From positions 1-35,738 of the forward strand of contig JALSNJ010000025.1 in NCBI GenBank assembly GCA_026987025.1: DNA of 35,738 nucleotides, given 5' to 3'. Below the pieces are notes generated by a model. It was not told the DNA's origin and did not search any database. It was given only the letters and a program-made list of their open reading frames with translations. Below are positions 1 through 8,366 of this stretch, in pieces. This DNA comes from Candidatus Aminicenantota bacterium. Lineage in GTDB: Bacteria; Acidobacteriota; Aminicenantia; S016-38. Every line of letters starts with the position of its first letter. Within the stretch, counting starts at the first letter, position 1. The translations under genes and the position numbers were made by a program.

Positions 1-246
1 TGAAACCAGAACTATGAAAATTGCGTAGACCAGGGGCAGAAGCTTCCTCTTTTTGTCTATTTTATCCATGACTAAGGAGGCTATATCCACAGAGGGTTCT
101 TCCTCCTCCAGCCTCAGGCTTTCCACAAACTTCCTGGCTTCCTGGAGCTTTTTGGCGCATTGTTCGCAGACAAGGATGTGGTCCTCCAGGAGTGTTCTTT
201 CCATGGGAGGCATTTCTCCGTCCAGATAAAGATATATCTCCTCCAT
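1..246 (-). CDS. Zinc-finger anti-sigma factor (partial, C-terminus cut by window edge)
   Basis: Translating the minus strand from the ATG at 246 gives 82 residues that stay open to the window edge. The protein starts MEEIYLYLDGEM and carries an HxxxCxxC motif (H23, C27, C30) typical of the zf-HC2 anti-sigma fold. A basic stretch (KKRKLLPL) follows, then a hydrophobic run that should be a transmembrane helix. Family knowledge: such proteins hold an ECF sigma factor at the membrane through the cytoplasmic zinc-binding domain until a signal releases it. The start lies one base after the sigma factor stop codon, so the pair is translationally coupled, as cognate sigma/anti-sigma pairs usually are. 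The sensory part outside the membrane is not in the window, so the signal cannot be guessed from this gene. Confidence 0.85.
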   Translation of the reverse strand, partial: MEEIYLYLDGEMPPMERTLLEDHILVCEQCAKKLQEARKFVESLRLEEEEPSVDIASLVMDKIDKKRKLLPLVYAIFIVLVS

Positions 247-247
247 G

Positions 248-811
248 CTATAGTGCTTCACGGTAAGCCTCCAGAATTTTCCTTAATTTCTCCCTGGCCC
301 GGAAAAGTTTGCTCTTCACTTCGTGGAAGGCGAGGCCGGTGACCTGGGATATCTCCTGATAGGAAAGCTCCTGAAAATGCCTCAAAACTATGAGCTCCCT
401 TAGCTGGGGAGGAAGTTTCTCCAGGGCGGCCATTATTATGCGCTTCCTTTCCCTGTTGAGATGCTTTTCGTAGGGGCCAGGGTCCCTGGATTCAACCTCG
501 TATTCGGCCTCCTCACCCTCCTTGCCCATCTGCAGGGAGACCTGATTGAGCTTTCCCTTGCGGAAGTGGTCTACCACTAAATTATGGGCTATTCTCCAGA
601 GCCAGGTGGAGAAATTGTAAGAGGGATTGTACTTGTCTATGGAAAGATAGGCCTTTAAAAAGGCCTCCTGGGTAAAGTCCACCGCCAGGTCCCTCTGACC
701 GGTGAGCCTGTAGATGTAGTTGTAAAGTCCCTTTTGATATCTTCTCATAAGCAATTCAAAGGCCTCCTTGCTTCCATTCTTTGCCCTTACAGCCAGTTCT
801 TTTTCTTCCAT
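248..811 (-). CDS. ECF-type RNA polymerase sigma factor
   Basis: A 187-residue protein of the usual ECF length with only the two conserved sigma domains. Sigma-2 spans about residues 10-85 and includes the stretch DFTQEAFLKAYLSID and the FSTWLWRIAHNLVVDHFRK segment that binds core polymerase and the -10 element. Sigma-4 spans about 125-180, with LPPQLRELIVLRHFQELSYQEI followed by the helix-turn-helix VKSKLFRAREKLRK. An acidic linker separates them. The ATG shares one base with the stop of the upstream LolA-like gene (TAATG), and the anti-sigma gene follows after one base. The role is extracytoplasmic-signal-dependent transcription. Which signal and which regulon are unknown. Confidence 0.93.
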   Translation of the reverse strand: MEEKELAVRAKNGSKEAFELLMRRYQKGLYNYIYRLTGQRDLAVDFTQEAFLKAYLSIDKYNPSYNFSTWLWRIAHNLVVDHFRKGKLNQVSLQMGKEGEEAEYEVESRDPGPYEKHLNRERKRIIMAALEKLPPQLRELIVLRHFQELSYQEISQVTGLAFHEVKSKLFRAREKLRKILEAYREAL

Positions 812-1305
812 TATTTCTTACGATTCCGCTGAAAAAAGGTTGGCTGAAAAAGGGAGGAGGGAAGCTTCGTGTTATAACGGCAGGAGAGAAACTCAAAGGA
901 GGTGTCCCCGAAGGAAATCCTGCGAATTTTTCCCTTTCTCACCTCTATCTTCACCTCTTCTCCTCCTTTGAGTTTTACGAAAATTTTTCCTTTTTTCTCC
1001 CTGATTTCCTCCGCAACCTCCTGCCATCGCCGGGGATTTTCCATTATGAGCCAGAAATTCAGCTCCGGTCTGTACTTTCTTATGAAATTCTCTTGCGGAT
1101 AGTATTCCCAGACGAATCCTCCGACAAAGAGGAAGGTTTTTCTCTCCTCGCCGGTGTAATCCCACCTTATTCCCTGGCCCCGGCTGAAGTAAAAATACCC
1201 CTCCTCCTGTAGTTTTTCCCCCTCCACCTCTACAGTTTCCTTGAATCTGCATACAGCGGAATTTACGCTCAAAAGAAGGTTTATTATGAGAAGAAGGGTG
1301 AGCAT
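811..1305 (-). CDS. LolA-fold periplasmic protein in sigma-factor operon
   Basis: The reading frame is open further upstream, but the start at 1305 is chosen because it gives a signal peptide (MLTLLLIINLLLSVNSA) and a TAATG overlap with the preceding gene. The mature part matches the LolA/outer-membrane lipoprotein carrier family. It has F.E...V.GEKLQEEGYFYFSRGQGIRWDY, then KTFLFVGGFVWEYYPQE, where the E. coli protein has LWVKRPNLFNW and LVSDGKTLWFYNP. At 164 residues it is slightly shorter than LolA (about 200). Family knowledge: LolA ferries lipoproteins across the periplasm. The related fold in RseB binds lipid signals and restrains an anti-sigma factor. Its place directly before a sigma/anti-sigma pair makes an RseB-like sensor role possible, but that is inference. 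Confidence 0.75.
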   Translation of the reverse strand: MLTLLLIINLLLSVNSAVCRFKETVEVEGEKLQEEGYFYFSRGQGIRWDYTGEERKTFLFVGGFVWEYYPQENFIRKYRPELNFWLIMENPRRWQEVAEEIREKKGKIFVKLKGGEEVKIEVRKGKIRRISFGDTSFEFLSCRYNTKLPSSLFQPTFFQRNRKK

Positions 1306-2342
1306 TAAACCTTCCTTTGCTTTTCCTTTCGGTTGAGGATTTTCTGCGCCTCCCTTCTTATGGGGTCCGGGACCTCCCGGCTGCGGGAAATTTCCTTGAG
1401 GTCCCTTTCCCTTAATCTTGAGAGGAAACCCATGGCTATGGGAAGAGGGGTCTTGGGGTTTTTCACTAAGTTCAGCACCACAGAATAATGTTTGGTCCAC
1501 TCTCTGGAGGAGGCGATCTTCCTTATAACATCCTGGGGAAGGGACTTCATTTTTGAGTATATTGCAATTTCGTTTTCCGTAAGCTTGGGACTTTCCAGCA
1601 CCGCTTCTACCACGATCTTGTTGTTGTCCCTTATGAGAACAGCCCTGTGCATTTTGGAGCCCATGAGGGCCAGCCTTACCTTGGCCGGGACGGGTAAATT
1701 TTTTATTTCGTTCCAGGTGAGGGTGTATATGTTCCTTTCGGCCTGTTCCGGGGCCTGAAGAAGTTCCTCCACCTCCTCTATCTCCTCCAGCTCCTCCACC
1801 TCCTCTATCTCCTCCAGCATCTCATCCACCGCCTCCACGGCCTTTTCCTCTTCGGCCCCGTAATAAAGCCTCTTCCATTCTTCTATAAGGGCCTTTACCC
1901 TTACCGGGGAGGAGGGATTGGATAGAAGGGCGTTAATCAACCGGGGGTTGGACATTACCCTCACCTGGTTGCCTGCCACCATCTCCGCAATCTTCGCATC
2001 CCCCTTTTCTGCCAGGAGCAGGAGGGTTTCATCCTTTACCTTCGGGTTTTTGACTATGGTTTCCACCAGAGGGTAGTCTTTCTCCTCCAGAGCCCACTGG
2101 GCGTAGAAATGGAGGAGTTCCGGGTTGGCCTCCCTGCTGGAGAGATAAGAGTTTACAATGGAGGGAGGAAGGCTTACCAGGGTGGAGAAGGCCTTATCCG
2201 CTATCCTCCCCACCGGGTCCTTTAAAAGAAGGGCCAGGACCTCAAACTGTTCCTTCAGGGGAAGGGGAATGGCGTTTTCCGCTGCCAGTTCCCTAATGTC
2301 TTCGCTGACCTTTCCCGATTTAAGTTCTTCTAAAAATCCCAT
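1305..2342 (-). CDS. HEAT-like helical repeat protein, first gene of the sigma operon
   Basis: A 345-residue soluble protein with no signal peptide. Residues 1-165 and 215-340 are built of short paired helices with recurring LL..NP..P...L motifs, resembling HEAT-type or leucine-rich-variant solenoids (for example NPKVKDETLLLLAEKGD and NPRLINALLSNPSSPVR). Between the halves lies a very acidic linker (about 172-200) that includes a duplicated LEEIEEVEE unit. I do not recognise a precise family, though helical proteins like this occur in Acidobacteria and Deltaproteobacteria. The ATG has purine-rich AAAGGAAA upstream as a weak ribosome binding site. The stop overlaps the LolA-like start by one base. 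It is probably a protein-interaction scaffold; its function is unknown. Confidence 0.7.
   Translation of the reverse strand: MGFLEELKSGKVSEDIRELAAENAIPLPLKEQFEVLALLLKDPVGRIADKAFSTLVSLPPSIVNSYLSSREANPELLHFYAQWALEEKDYPLVETIVKNPKVKDETLLLLAEKGDAKIAEMVAGNQVRVMSNPRLINALLSNPSSPVRVKALIEEWKRLYYGAEEEKAVEAVDEMLEEIEEVEELEEIEEVEELLQAPEQAERNIYTLTWNEIKNLPVPAKVRLALMGSKMHRAVLIRDNNKIVVEAVLESPKLTENEIAIYSKMKSLPQDVIRKIASSREWTKHYSVVLNLVKNPKTPLPIAMGFLSRLRERDLKEISRSREVPDPIRREAQKILNRKEKQRKV
1764..1817 (-). repeat. 27-bp tandem duplication inside the HEAT-like gene
   Basis: Two adjacent 27-bp units (1764-1790 and 1791-1817) differ only at their first base. Read on the coding strand they give two copies of a nine-residue LEEIEEVEE unit in the acidic linker. 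The length is a multiple of three, so copy-number change would keep the frame. This looks like a recent slippage or duplication event in a flexible linker. Confidence 0.85.
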
Positions 2343-2362
2343 TTCCTTTTTCCTTTCCGATA

Positions 2363-2391
2363 ATTATAATTTTATGTGATGAGGCGGGCAA
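2363..2391 (-). promoter_or_regulatory. Predicted sigma-70 promoter for the HEAT/LolA/sigma operon
   Basis: On the minus strand a TTGCCC -35 (2391-2386) is followed after 17 bases by a perfect TATAAT -10 (2368-2363). Transcription would start near 2356, giving a short leader with the purine-rich AAGGAAA site before the ATG at 2342. The -10 overlaps the plus-strand TATAAT of the divergent DUF481 gene by four bases. Confidence 0.55.
2365..2370 (+). promoter_or_regulatory. -10 element of DUF481 gene, predicted leaderless start
   Basis: A perfect TATAAT ends five bases before a GTG and eight bases before an ATG, both in frame with the DUF481 gene. There is no Shine-Dalgarno sequence between. Transcription would begin at or next to the start codon. 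No convincing -35 is visible (TTTCCT at 17-base spacing). Confidence 0.5.
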
Positions 2392-3083
2392 GGCTGGCTC
2401 TTTTTCTTCTGCTTCTCCCCTTGCTTCCCCAGGACACCACCCTGGATTTTTCGGCGGGCCTTTCCATGAGCAGGGGAAACTCCCAGAGCACCAGGTTTTA
2501 CGGAAAGGGAATTATAAAACTGAAGAGAAGGGATACCCAGTTCACGATTTCCTCCAATTATATTTACGGAAGGGGAAAGGAAGGGGTGGATACCAATCAG
2601 GGGAAGCTTACGGTTTCCACGGAAAAATTGCTCTGGGGAAGGTGGAGGCTGATCTCCTCCGCAGCATACTTCTTTGACAGACTGGCGGACATCCAGGGAA
2701 GGGTGGATTTCAGCATGGGAATAAATTACTCGGTGGAGAAAAAAACCAGGAACAAATTCTCCGTTTCGGCGTCCTATTCCGAGGAGTACGAGGCCTATTT
2801 TTCCAAAACCTCCCTGAAAAGGAGCAGAAGGTTGGCTTTGCAGATGAATGTTGTGCAGAAAATTAATTCCGGGGCTCAGTTCAACCTTGGAGCCACCTAC
2901 ACTCCCTCCCTCCTTGACCCATCTGATTTCCGCTTTGAAGGGGAGGCTTCGGTGAAGGTCCTGATGAAAAAACCCCTCTGGCTCAATTTTTCCATGAGCG
3001 AAAGGTTCAACAATCAGCCGCCCTTAGCCACCCTGAAGAAAAATGATATAATCCTTCTGACTTCCTTAGAAATAACTATTTAG
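2376..3083 (+). CDS. DUF481-family outer-membrane beta-barrel protein
   Basis: A 235-residue exported protein: N-terminal signal (RRARLALFLLLLPLLPQ), then alternating beta strands with regular aromatic residues that end in a hydrophobic strand (IILLTSLEITI), as in outer-membrane barrels. The segment LDFSAGLSMSRGNSQSTRFYG resembles the N-terminal strand of DUF481/YdiY salt-induced outer-membrane proteins, which read G..x.GN(T/S)...... The start is either GTG at 2376 or the adjacent ATG at 2379; both lie just after the -10 element and neither has a ribosome binding site. A second exported protein follows after nine bases behind a TAGGAGGGG site, so the two are cotranscribed. The function is unknown beyond a surface role. 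Confidence 0.7.
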   Translation: MMRRARLALFLLLLPLLPQDTTLDFSAGLSMSRGNSQSTRFYGKGIIKLKRRDTQFTISSNYIYGRGKEGVDTNQGKLTVSTEKLLWGRWRLISSAAYFFDRLADIQGRVDFSMGINYSVEKKTRNKFSVSASYSEEYEAYFSKTSLKRSRRLALQMNVVQKINSGAQFNLGATYTPSLLDPSDFRFEGEASVKVLMKKPLWLNFSMSERFNNQPPLATLKKNDIILLTSLEITI

Positions 3084-3092
3084 GAGGGGAAA

Positions 3093-3938
3093 ATGAGAAG
3101 GCATTGGTTTCTAATTTTATTATTGGGTTTTATTTTGATGCTTCCCTTCTGCGGGAAGAGGGAAGGGAAAAAGCTCCCTGTGGACCTTAAGGTTGATTTT
3201 AGTCCTCCTCAGCTTAAGGATGCCTATATTTTAAAGATAAAATATTCCTGGCTTCCCCATCAGGGTTTTTCCCTCCCGGACGATTACTGGGTATATGTCC
3301 ACTTCTGGGACCCTGCTTCCAAGAGCATGTACCTTGTTGACGACCACAGGCCCCCTGTGGATTTTTCCCGCTGGAGCCCGGGCAAGGAGATATCCTACGA
3401 GAGAATTTTGGTGTTTCCCGAGTACATAGAGGAAATCAAGGGGGATAGCTTCCGGCTGGATTTTTCCGTGGGATTTTACAATCCCAAAACCGGCGATAAG
3501 ATAAGGGTTTTAGAAAGGCCCCTTACGGTTAAAATAAACCCACAGATTTTGCCTCAAAAAATTTACTCTGAAGGGTGGTACAACGAGGAGACCGACAGCA
3601 CCGGAAGGACATGGAGATGGATGGGCAAGTCGGCCATATGCCGGGTGGAAAATCCAAGGAAACCCTCCCTTCTTTACCTTCAGGGCTTTTTCCCGGAAAA
3701 ATACCTTCCCAACCAGAAGCTCAGAGTTTACATTAATGATAAGCTCCTGGACGAAATAGCGGACCCGGTCTTCAAGAAACTTTACGAAATTTCCCCGGAT
3801 ATGATGGGGGAGGGGGACGAGTTCATCCTGAAATTTGAGGCGGAAAAGTCCTTTGTCCCTGCCCAGGTGGACAGCAAAAGCGATGACAAGAGGGAGCTGG
3901 CGGTAGCCTTCTACAAGGTCTTCTTCTGCGTTAAATAA
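3093..3938 (+). CDS. Secreted protein of unknown function, possible lipoprotein
   Basis: A 281-residue protein with a clear N-terminal hydrophobic signal ending in LMLPFCGKREGKK. Cys20 could be a lipidation site, but Phe at -1 departs from the usual lipobox, so plain secretion is also possible. The body is beta-rich. It has a first immunoglobulin-like region (about 30-150, with DYWVYVHFWDP) and a second (about 160-280, beginning GWYNEETDSTGRTWRWMG) that resembles the carbohydrate-binding-like modules appended to some membrane glycosyltransferases. No catalytic motif is seen. A strong Shine-Dalgarno (GGAGGGG) precedes the ATG. The gene is coupled to the DUF481 gene and ends tail-to-tail with clpB. 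Confidence 0.6.
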   Translation: MRRHWFLILLLGFILMLPFCGKREGKKLPVDLKVDFSPPQLKDAYILKIKYSWLPHQGFSLPDDYWVYVHFWDPASKSMYLVDDHRPPVDFSRWSPGKEISYERILVFPEYIEEIKGDSFRLDFSVGFYNPKTGDKIRVLERPLTVKINPQILPQKIYSEGWYNEETDSTGRTWRWMGKSAICRVENPRKPSLLYLQGFFPEKYLPNQKLRVYINDKLLDEIADPVFKKLYEISPDMMGEGDEFILKFEAEKSFVPAQVDSKSDDKRELAVAFYKVFFCVK

Positions 3939-3959
3939 AAAGGTCCCCCGAAGGGGACC
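3931..3959 (-). terminator. Rho-independent terminator of the clpB transcript
   Basis: Read on the minus strand, GGTCCCC-TTCG-GGGGACC (3959-3942) is a perfect 7-bp stem closed by the extra-stable C(UUCG)G tetraloop, followed by TTTTTATTT. This is a textbook intrinsic terminator just after the clpB stop codon. On the plus strand the same hairpin has no T-tract, so it serves the plus-strand gene poorly. Confidence 0.9.
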
Positions 3960-3965
3960 CATGAT

Positions 3966-6548
3966 TCACTTTTTGGGCAGAAAAACCGTTTCCCCTGCTT
4001 CCCTGTCCACCACTATGTGCTGGCCCTCTTTAACCCTTCCTTCCAGGATGGCCACGGCCAAGGGGTCCTGGATGTAACGCTGGATAGCCCTGCGAAGAGG
4101 TCTTGCTCCGAAGGCCGGGTCGTATCCCTCGGCCACCAAGAAGTCCTTCATCCTTTCGGTAAGCTCTACGGTGATCTTTTTGGATTTAAGAAGTTCGGAC
4201 AACCTCTCCATCTGGATGTCTATTATTTCGTAGATTACCTCCCTGCTGAGGGGTTTGAAGATGATAATTTCGTCTATACGGTTCAGGAACTCCGGTTTAA
4301 GGGTTTTTCTCAGAAGGCCCATCACCTCCTGCCTCATTCTCTCCTCATCCCCCACCAGCTCCTGGATTATGCTGGAGCCGATGTTTGAGGTCATGATGAT
4401 GACGGTATTTCTGAAGTCCACGGTCCTTCCCTTATTGTCGGTAAGGCGTCCATCGTCAAGTATCTGCAGGAGGATGTTGAACACATCGGGATGGGCCTTT
4501 TCTATCTCGTCAAAGAGGACGATGGTATAGGGCCTTCTCTTAACCGCCTCGGTGAGCTGGCCCCCTTCCTCGTATCCCACATATCCTGGAGGCGAGCCTA
4601 TGAGCTTGGAGACAGAATGGGCCTCCATGTATTCTGACATGTCCAGGCGGACCATGGCCCTTTCGTCGTCAAAGAGCTCTTCGGCCAGGGCCTTGGCCAG
4701 CTCCGTTTTACCCACACCGGTGGGACCCAGGAATATGAAGGAACCTATGGGCCTGTTGGGGTCCTGAAGCCCTGCCCTGGCCCTCCTTATGGCGTTGGCC
4801 ACGGCCTTCAAAGCGTGGTCCTGTCCCACCACCCTCCTGCGGAGCCTTTCCTCTAAGTGAATTAACTTTTCCTTTTCGCTTTCCATGAGCTTGGTCACCG
4901 GGATCCCGGTCCAGCGGGATACCACCTGGGCTATCATCTCCTCGTCCACTTCCTCCTTCAGCAGACCTCCTTCCCTCTGGATTTCCTCCAGCTTTTTGTG
5001 GACCTCCTCAAGTTCCCTTTGAAGGGATGGGATCTCTCCGTACTGTATCTTTGCCGCCAGCTCAAGGTCCCCTTCCCTCTGGGCCTTCTCCAGTTGTCTC
5101 TTCAATTCGTCTAACTGTTCCTTGATCTTTCTGCTCCTGGTTATCAGTTCCTTTTCAGCCTTCCATTGGGCCTTCAGGGCATCGGATTTCTCCCTGAGTT
5201 CCGCCAGTTCTTTCTCTATTTTGGCCATTCTTTCCTTTGCCTCGGGGTCCTCCTCCTTGGAAAGGGCCTGCCTTTCAATTTCCAGCTGAATAATCCTCCT
5301 CTCTATCTCGTCTATTTCCCTGGGCATGCTGTCTATTTCTATCCTCAATTGGGCTGCCGCTTCGTCCACCAGGTCAATGGCTTTGTCAGGGAGAAACCTT
5401 CCGGTTATGTACCTGTGGGAAAGAACCGCCGCCGCCACTAAGGCCGAATCCTTTATCCTGACCCCGTGATGAACCTCGTACTTCTCCTTAAGGCCCCTCA
5501 GAATAGCTATGGTTTCCTCCACGCTGGGTTCCCTGACGAAAACCGGCTGAAACCTTCTCTCTAAGGCAGGGTCCTTTTCAATGTATTTTTTATATTCCGT
5601 CAGGGTGGTAGCCCCGATGGCCCTGAGTTCCCCCCGGGCTAAGGCGGGCTTCAGCATGTTGGAGGCATCTATGGCGCCCTCCGCTGCTCCTGCTCCAACC
5701 ACGGTATGGAGCTCATCTATGAAGAGGATAATCTGCCCTTCGGAATTTATAATTTCGTTGAGAACCGCCTTGAGCCTGTCTTCAAACTCCCCCCGGTATT
5801 TGGTTCCGGCTATCAGGGAGCCCATGTCCAGGGCGAAGATCCTCTTGTCCTTGAGGCCCTCAGGAACATCTCCATTTACTATCCTCTGGGCAAGCCCTTC
5901 CACAATGGCGGTTTTACCAACCCCGGGCTCTCCCACCAGCACAGGATTGTTCTTGGTCCTTCGCGAGAGTATCTGCATAACCCTTCTGATTTCCTCGTCC
6001 CTACCTATGACGGGGTCAAGTTTCCCCTTGGCAGCCAGTTCCGTAAGGTCCCTCCCGAACTTCTTCAGGGCCTCGTATTTTTCCTCGGGGTTTTGATCCG
6101 TGATCCTCTGGGTTCCCCTGATGGATGTAAGGGCCTGCATTATGGCCCCTTCGCTGACTCCCATGGCCTTCAGAATGGAGGAGGAAGGGCACTCCACGGT
6201 AAGCACCCCGAGGAGCAGGTGTTCCTGGGCCACATATTCGTCCTTGAAGGTCTCGGAGTATTTGAAGGCTGCCTCCAGAGCCTGCTGTAGCCTGGGAGAG
6301 ATGTAAACCTCGGAAACTCCCTGAACCTTGGGGAATTTTTCCACCACTTCTTTGAGCCTCTGGGCCAGAACCCCTGGCTCCACCCCTATTTTTTCCAGGA
6401 TCCTTCTGGCCACAGATTCCCTGTCCGCCAAAAGGGCTAAAAGAAGATGTGCCGGCTCTATGTACTGATTGGCATATTCCAGAGCCAGCTGTTTGGAAGC
6501 CTGAAGGGCCTCCGAGGCCTTTATGGTGAATTTATCCCATCTTATCAT
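3966..6548 (-). CDS. clpB: ClpB disaggregase (AAA+ chaperone)
   Basis: An 860-residue full-length ClpB/Hsp104. The Clp N domain covers about 1-145. NBD1 has Walker A GEPGVGKT (206-213) and Walker B ILFIDELH (274-281). The long coiled-coil M domain covers about 405-535, with repeated charged heptads, which separates ClpB from ClpA/ClpC. NBD2 has Walker A GPTGVGKT (608-615) and the pore loop GYVGYEEGG. The substrate-threading loop of NBD1 reads [12 protein letters not shown]. With DnaK it rescues aggregated proteins under heat stress. The start overlaps the end of manC by 17 bases, so it is read from the same mRNA. I see no CIRCE or sigma-32 site before it, so regulation would have to come from the operon promoter or from inside manC. 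Confidence 0.98.
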   Translation of the reverse strand: MIRWDKFTIKASEALQASKQLALEYANQYIEPAHLLLALLADRESVARRILEKIGVEPGVLAQRLKEVVEKFPKVQGVSEVYISPRLQQALEAAFKYSETFKDEYVAQEHLLLGVLTVECPSSSILKAMGVSEGAIMQALTSIRGTQRITDQNPEEKYEALKKFGRDLTELAAKGKLDPVIGRDEEIRRVMQILSRRTKNNPVLVGEPGVGKTAIVEGLAQRIVNGDVPEGLKDKRIFALDMGSLIAGTKYRGEFEDRLKAVLNEIINSEGQIILFIDELHTVVGAGAAEGAIDASNMLKPALARGELRAIGATTLTEYKKYIEKDPALERRFQPVFVREPSVEETIAILRGLKEKYEVHHGVRIKDSALVAAAVLSHRYITGRFLPDKAIDLVDEAAAQLRIEIDSMPREIDEIERRIIQLEIERQALSKEEDPEAKERMAKIEKELAELREKSDALKAQWKAEKELITRSRKIKEQLDELKRQLEKAQREGDLELAAKIQYGEIPSLQRELEEVHKKLEEIQREGGLLKEEVDEEMIAQVVSRWTGIPVTKLMESEKEKLIHLEERLRRRVVGQDHALKAVANAIRRARAGLQDPNRPIGSFIFLGPTGVGKTELAKALAEELFDDERAMVRLDMSEYMEAHSVSKLIGSPPGYVGYEEGGQLTEAVKRRPYTIVLFDEIEKAHPDVFNILLQILDDGRLTDNKGRTVDFRNTVIIMTSNIGSSIIQELVGDEERMRQEVMGLLRKTLKPEFLNRIDEIIIFKPLSREVIYEIIDIQMERLSELLKSKKITVELTERMKDFLVAEGYDPAFGARPLRRAIQRYIQDPLAVAILEGRVKEGQHIVVDREAGETVFLPKK

Positions 6549-7572
6549 CGTTTTTTACCTCCTTCTCAATTATTTTTTTGAGATGGGAGGAGGCATCCTT
6601 TCTCATGACCAGCAAGCCGTGGGGACTTTCCACTATGGCCAGGTCCTTCACACCGATTACCACCGTTTTCTTGGTGGTTAAAACCAGCGTATCGCTGGTG
6701 CTGTGCAGAACCGCATCCCCCACGCTGACATTGCCCTGGGGGTCCTTTTTAAGAACTTCCCAGAGCGAATGCCAGGAGCCGAGGTCCGACCAATGGAACT
6801 CGGCCCGGGACATAAGGAAAGAGGGGAGAGCTTCCATAAAAGCCCTGTCTATGGGCATGGCTTCCACCCTCATGTAAACTTCCTCCAAGTTCCTCCTTCC
6901 CATCTCCTCGTATATATTATAGAACTTTCTGGAGAATTTAGCAAGTCTTTGTAAGAAAATTTGAGCGTTCCATACGAAAATCCCGGAGTTCCAGAAGTAA
7001 TTCCCCTTTTTCAGCATCTCTTCTGCCCTTTCTCTGGAGGGCTTCTCGGTGAATCCCAGGGCCTTGAAGAAGGTGAAGCCGCCTATTTCCCGGCGGTTTT
7101 CCTTTTCTACCCTGATGTAACCGTATCCGGTCTCCGGCCTGGAGGGTGGGATTCCCATGGTCACTATTTCTTCCGATGCTGCCTGGAAACAGGCCTCCAG
7201 CTGACGGACGAAGACCTCCACCGGCCTTATGTGGTGGTCCGCCGGGAGGAAGGCCACATTGAAATCACTGTAATTTTTTGAGAGCACCCTCATGGAAAGG
7301 AGAACCGCCGGGGCAGTGTTTTTCCCGAAGGGTTCCTCTATAATCCTCTCGCCTATGAAGGGCAGCTCCTGCCTCACCCTGGGGGCAAGGGAGGAGGTGG
7401 TTACAACCCAGATGTTCTCCTCTCCCACCACTGGCTTTACTCTATCAGCGGTTTCCTGCAGCATGCTTTTTTCAGAGGTTATCCTCAAAAATTGCTTGGG
7501 CTGGGACTCAACGCTCATGGGCCAGAACCTGGTTCCCTTTCCTCCTCCCATGAGAACCGCTATTTTCCTCAT
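6532..7572 (-). CDS. manC: Mannose-1-phosphate guanylyltransferase
   Basis: A 346-residue nucleotidyltransferase making GDP-mannose from GTP and mannose-1-phosphate. It has the N-terminal signature [12 protein letters not shown] (about 9-20) with the family's invariant Lys at PKQFL, the sugar-binding segment LPADHHI, the FTEKP motif around residue 175, and [11 protein letters not shown]. It is the short, monofunctional type without the C-terminal phosphomannose isomerase domain of the about 480-residue enzymes. Its ribosome binding site AGGAGG lies in the last codons of uppP, and the ATG follows the uppP stop after one base. GDP-mannose feeds surface polysaccharide or lipid-linked glycans, which fits its pairing with undecaprenyl-carrier recycling. 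Confidence 0.93.
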   Translation of the reverse strand: MRKIAVLMGGGKGTRFWPMSVESQPKQFLRITSEKSMLQETADRVKPVVGEENIWVVTTSSLAPRVRQELPFIGERIIEEPFGKNTAPAVLLSMRVLSKNYSDFNVAFLPADHHIRPVEVFVRQLEACFQAASEEIVTMGIPPSRPETGYGYIRVEKENRREIGGFTFFKALGFTEKPSRERAEEMLKKGNYFWNSGIFVWNAQIFLQRLAKFSRKFYNIYEEMGRRNLEEVYMRVEAMPIDRAFMEALPSFLMSRAEFHWSDLGSWHSLWEVLKKDPQGNVSVGDAVLHSTSDTLVLTTKKTVVIGVKDLAIVESPHGLLVMRKDASSHLKKIIEKEVKNDDKMG

Positions 7573-7573
7573 C

Positions 7574-8326
7574 TTAACCTCCTGTTATTAGAACTACGAA
7601 GAAAAGTAAAAAGAGGTATGGGGAAAACCACCAGAGCTTCCCCTTCCTTACCGCTTTACCGAGGAGAAAGAGGGAGAGGTAGCCGGTAAAAAAGGCCACC
7701 ATCCCTCCCTGCCAGTGAGAAATTAAGGCAGAGGGGGATAGGTTTATTGCCTCCAGCAATCCTGCTCCTGCGATGGCAGGGATGGAGAGAAGAAAGGAAA
7801 ACTCAAAGGCCTCCTCAGGGGGGATTTCCATGTGAAGGGCCGCGGCGATGGTGCTCCCGGAGCGGGAAATTCCAGGAAGAACCGCCAGGGCCTGAGCCAC
7901 CCCTATTGCCAATGCCCGGACCCAGTTGAGCTCAGACCCGCTCTTCCTTGCCCACTTCGTTGAAAGGAGGATTGCTCCGGTGATGCAGAATAAAAAACCT
8001 ATGAGAATGGGGGAAGCAAAGGCAGCTTCTATCCAGTTTTTTAAAGTTAGTCCCACCAGAGCCGCAGGAAGGCTTCCCACTGCTATAAAAAGAAGATAAT
8101 TGAGTTCCCTGCCTTTAATCCAGGAAAGGAGAAGTTTCAAGATCTTTCTTCTGAAGTAAAGGAGCACCGCCAGTAAGGTGGCAAGGTGCAGAGCCACTTC
8201 CCTGGAGAGGTCAGGGGAAAAGGCTCCGAACCAGTGTTCAAGGATGGCGATGTGGCCGGAGGAGCTAACCGGGAGAAATTCTGTTATTCCCTGGAGGGCA
8301 CCTATGATTATCTCTATCCAATCCAT
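7574..8326 (-). CDS. uppP: Undecaprenyl-diphosphatase (bacitracin-resistance protein)
   Basis: A 250-residue polytopic membrane enzyme that removes a phosphate from undecaprenyl diphosphate so the lipid carrier can be reused for peptidoglycan and polysaccharide export. Both catalytic signatures are present: GITEFLPVSSSGH (residues 14-26) and PGISRSGST (about 150-158). About seven or eight hydrophobic helices follow the family pattern. The ATG has no ribosome binding site; instead a TATATT hexamer ends seven bases upstream, suggesting a leaderless message separate from the upstream glycoside hydrolase gene. It is coupled to manC downstream. Confidence 0.96.
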   Translation of the reverse strand: MDWIEIIIGALQGITEFLPVSSSGHIAILEHWFGAFSPDLSREVALHLATLLAVLLYFRRKILKLLLSWIKGRELNYLLFIAVGSLPAALVGLTLKNWIEAAFASPILIGFLFCITGAILLSTKWARKSGSELNWVRALAIGVAQALAVLPGISRSGSTIAAALHMEIPPEEAFEFSFLLSIPAIAGAGLLEAINLSPSALISHWQGGMVAFFTGYLSLFLLGKAVRKGKLWWFSPYLFLLFFVVLITGG

Positions 8327-8339
8327 CTATGAGAATATA
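8327..8339 (-). promoter_or_regulatory. -10 element of uppP, predicted leaderless start
   Basis: On the minus strand TATATT (8339-8334) is followed by seven bases and then the uppP ATG; no Shine-Dalgarno is present. A weak TTATCT lies 17 bases upstream as a possible -35. It sits in the 40-base gap after the glycoside hydrolase stop codon. Confidence 0.4.
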
Positions 8340-8366
8340 ACAAAAATCCAGGGGGAAGATAAGCCC

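Noticed and set aside
811-1500. Long open frame reaching 65 residues upstream of the LolA-like start
   Set aside because: The extra part overlaps the HEAT-like gene in another frame and is Pro/Gly/Lys-rich; the start at 1305 gives a signal peptide and a TAATG junction.
1764-1817. CRISPR-like or regulatory repeat
   Set aside because: Only two directly adjacent copies without spacers, in frame within a coding linker.
3942-3959. The same hairpin as terminator for the plus-strand secreted protein gene
   Set aside because: The plus strand lacks a T-run after the stem; the T-run is on the minus strand side.
5581-6290. Plus-strand frames of 171 and 194 residues opposite clpB
   Set aside because: Mirror frames of a highly conserved gene; no ribosome binding site or recognisable domain.
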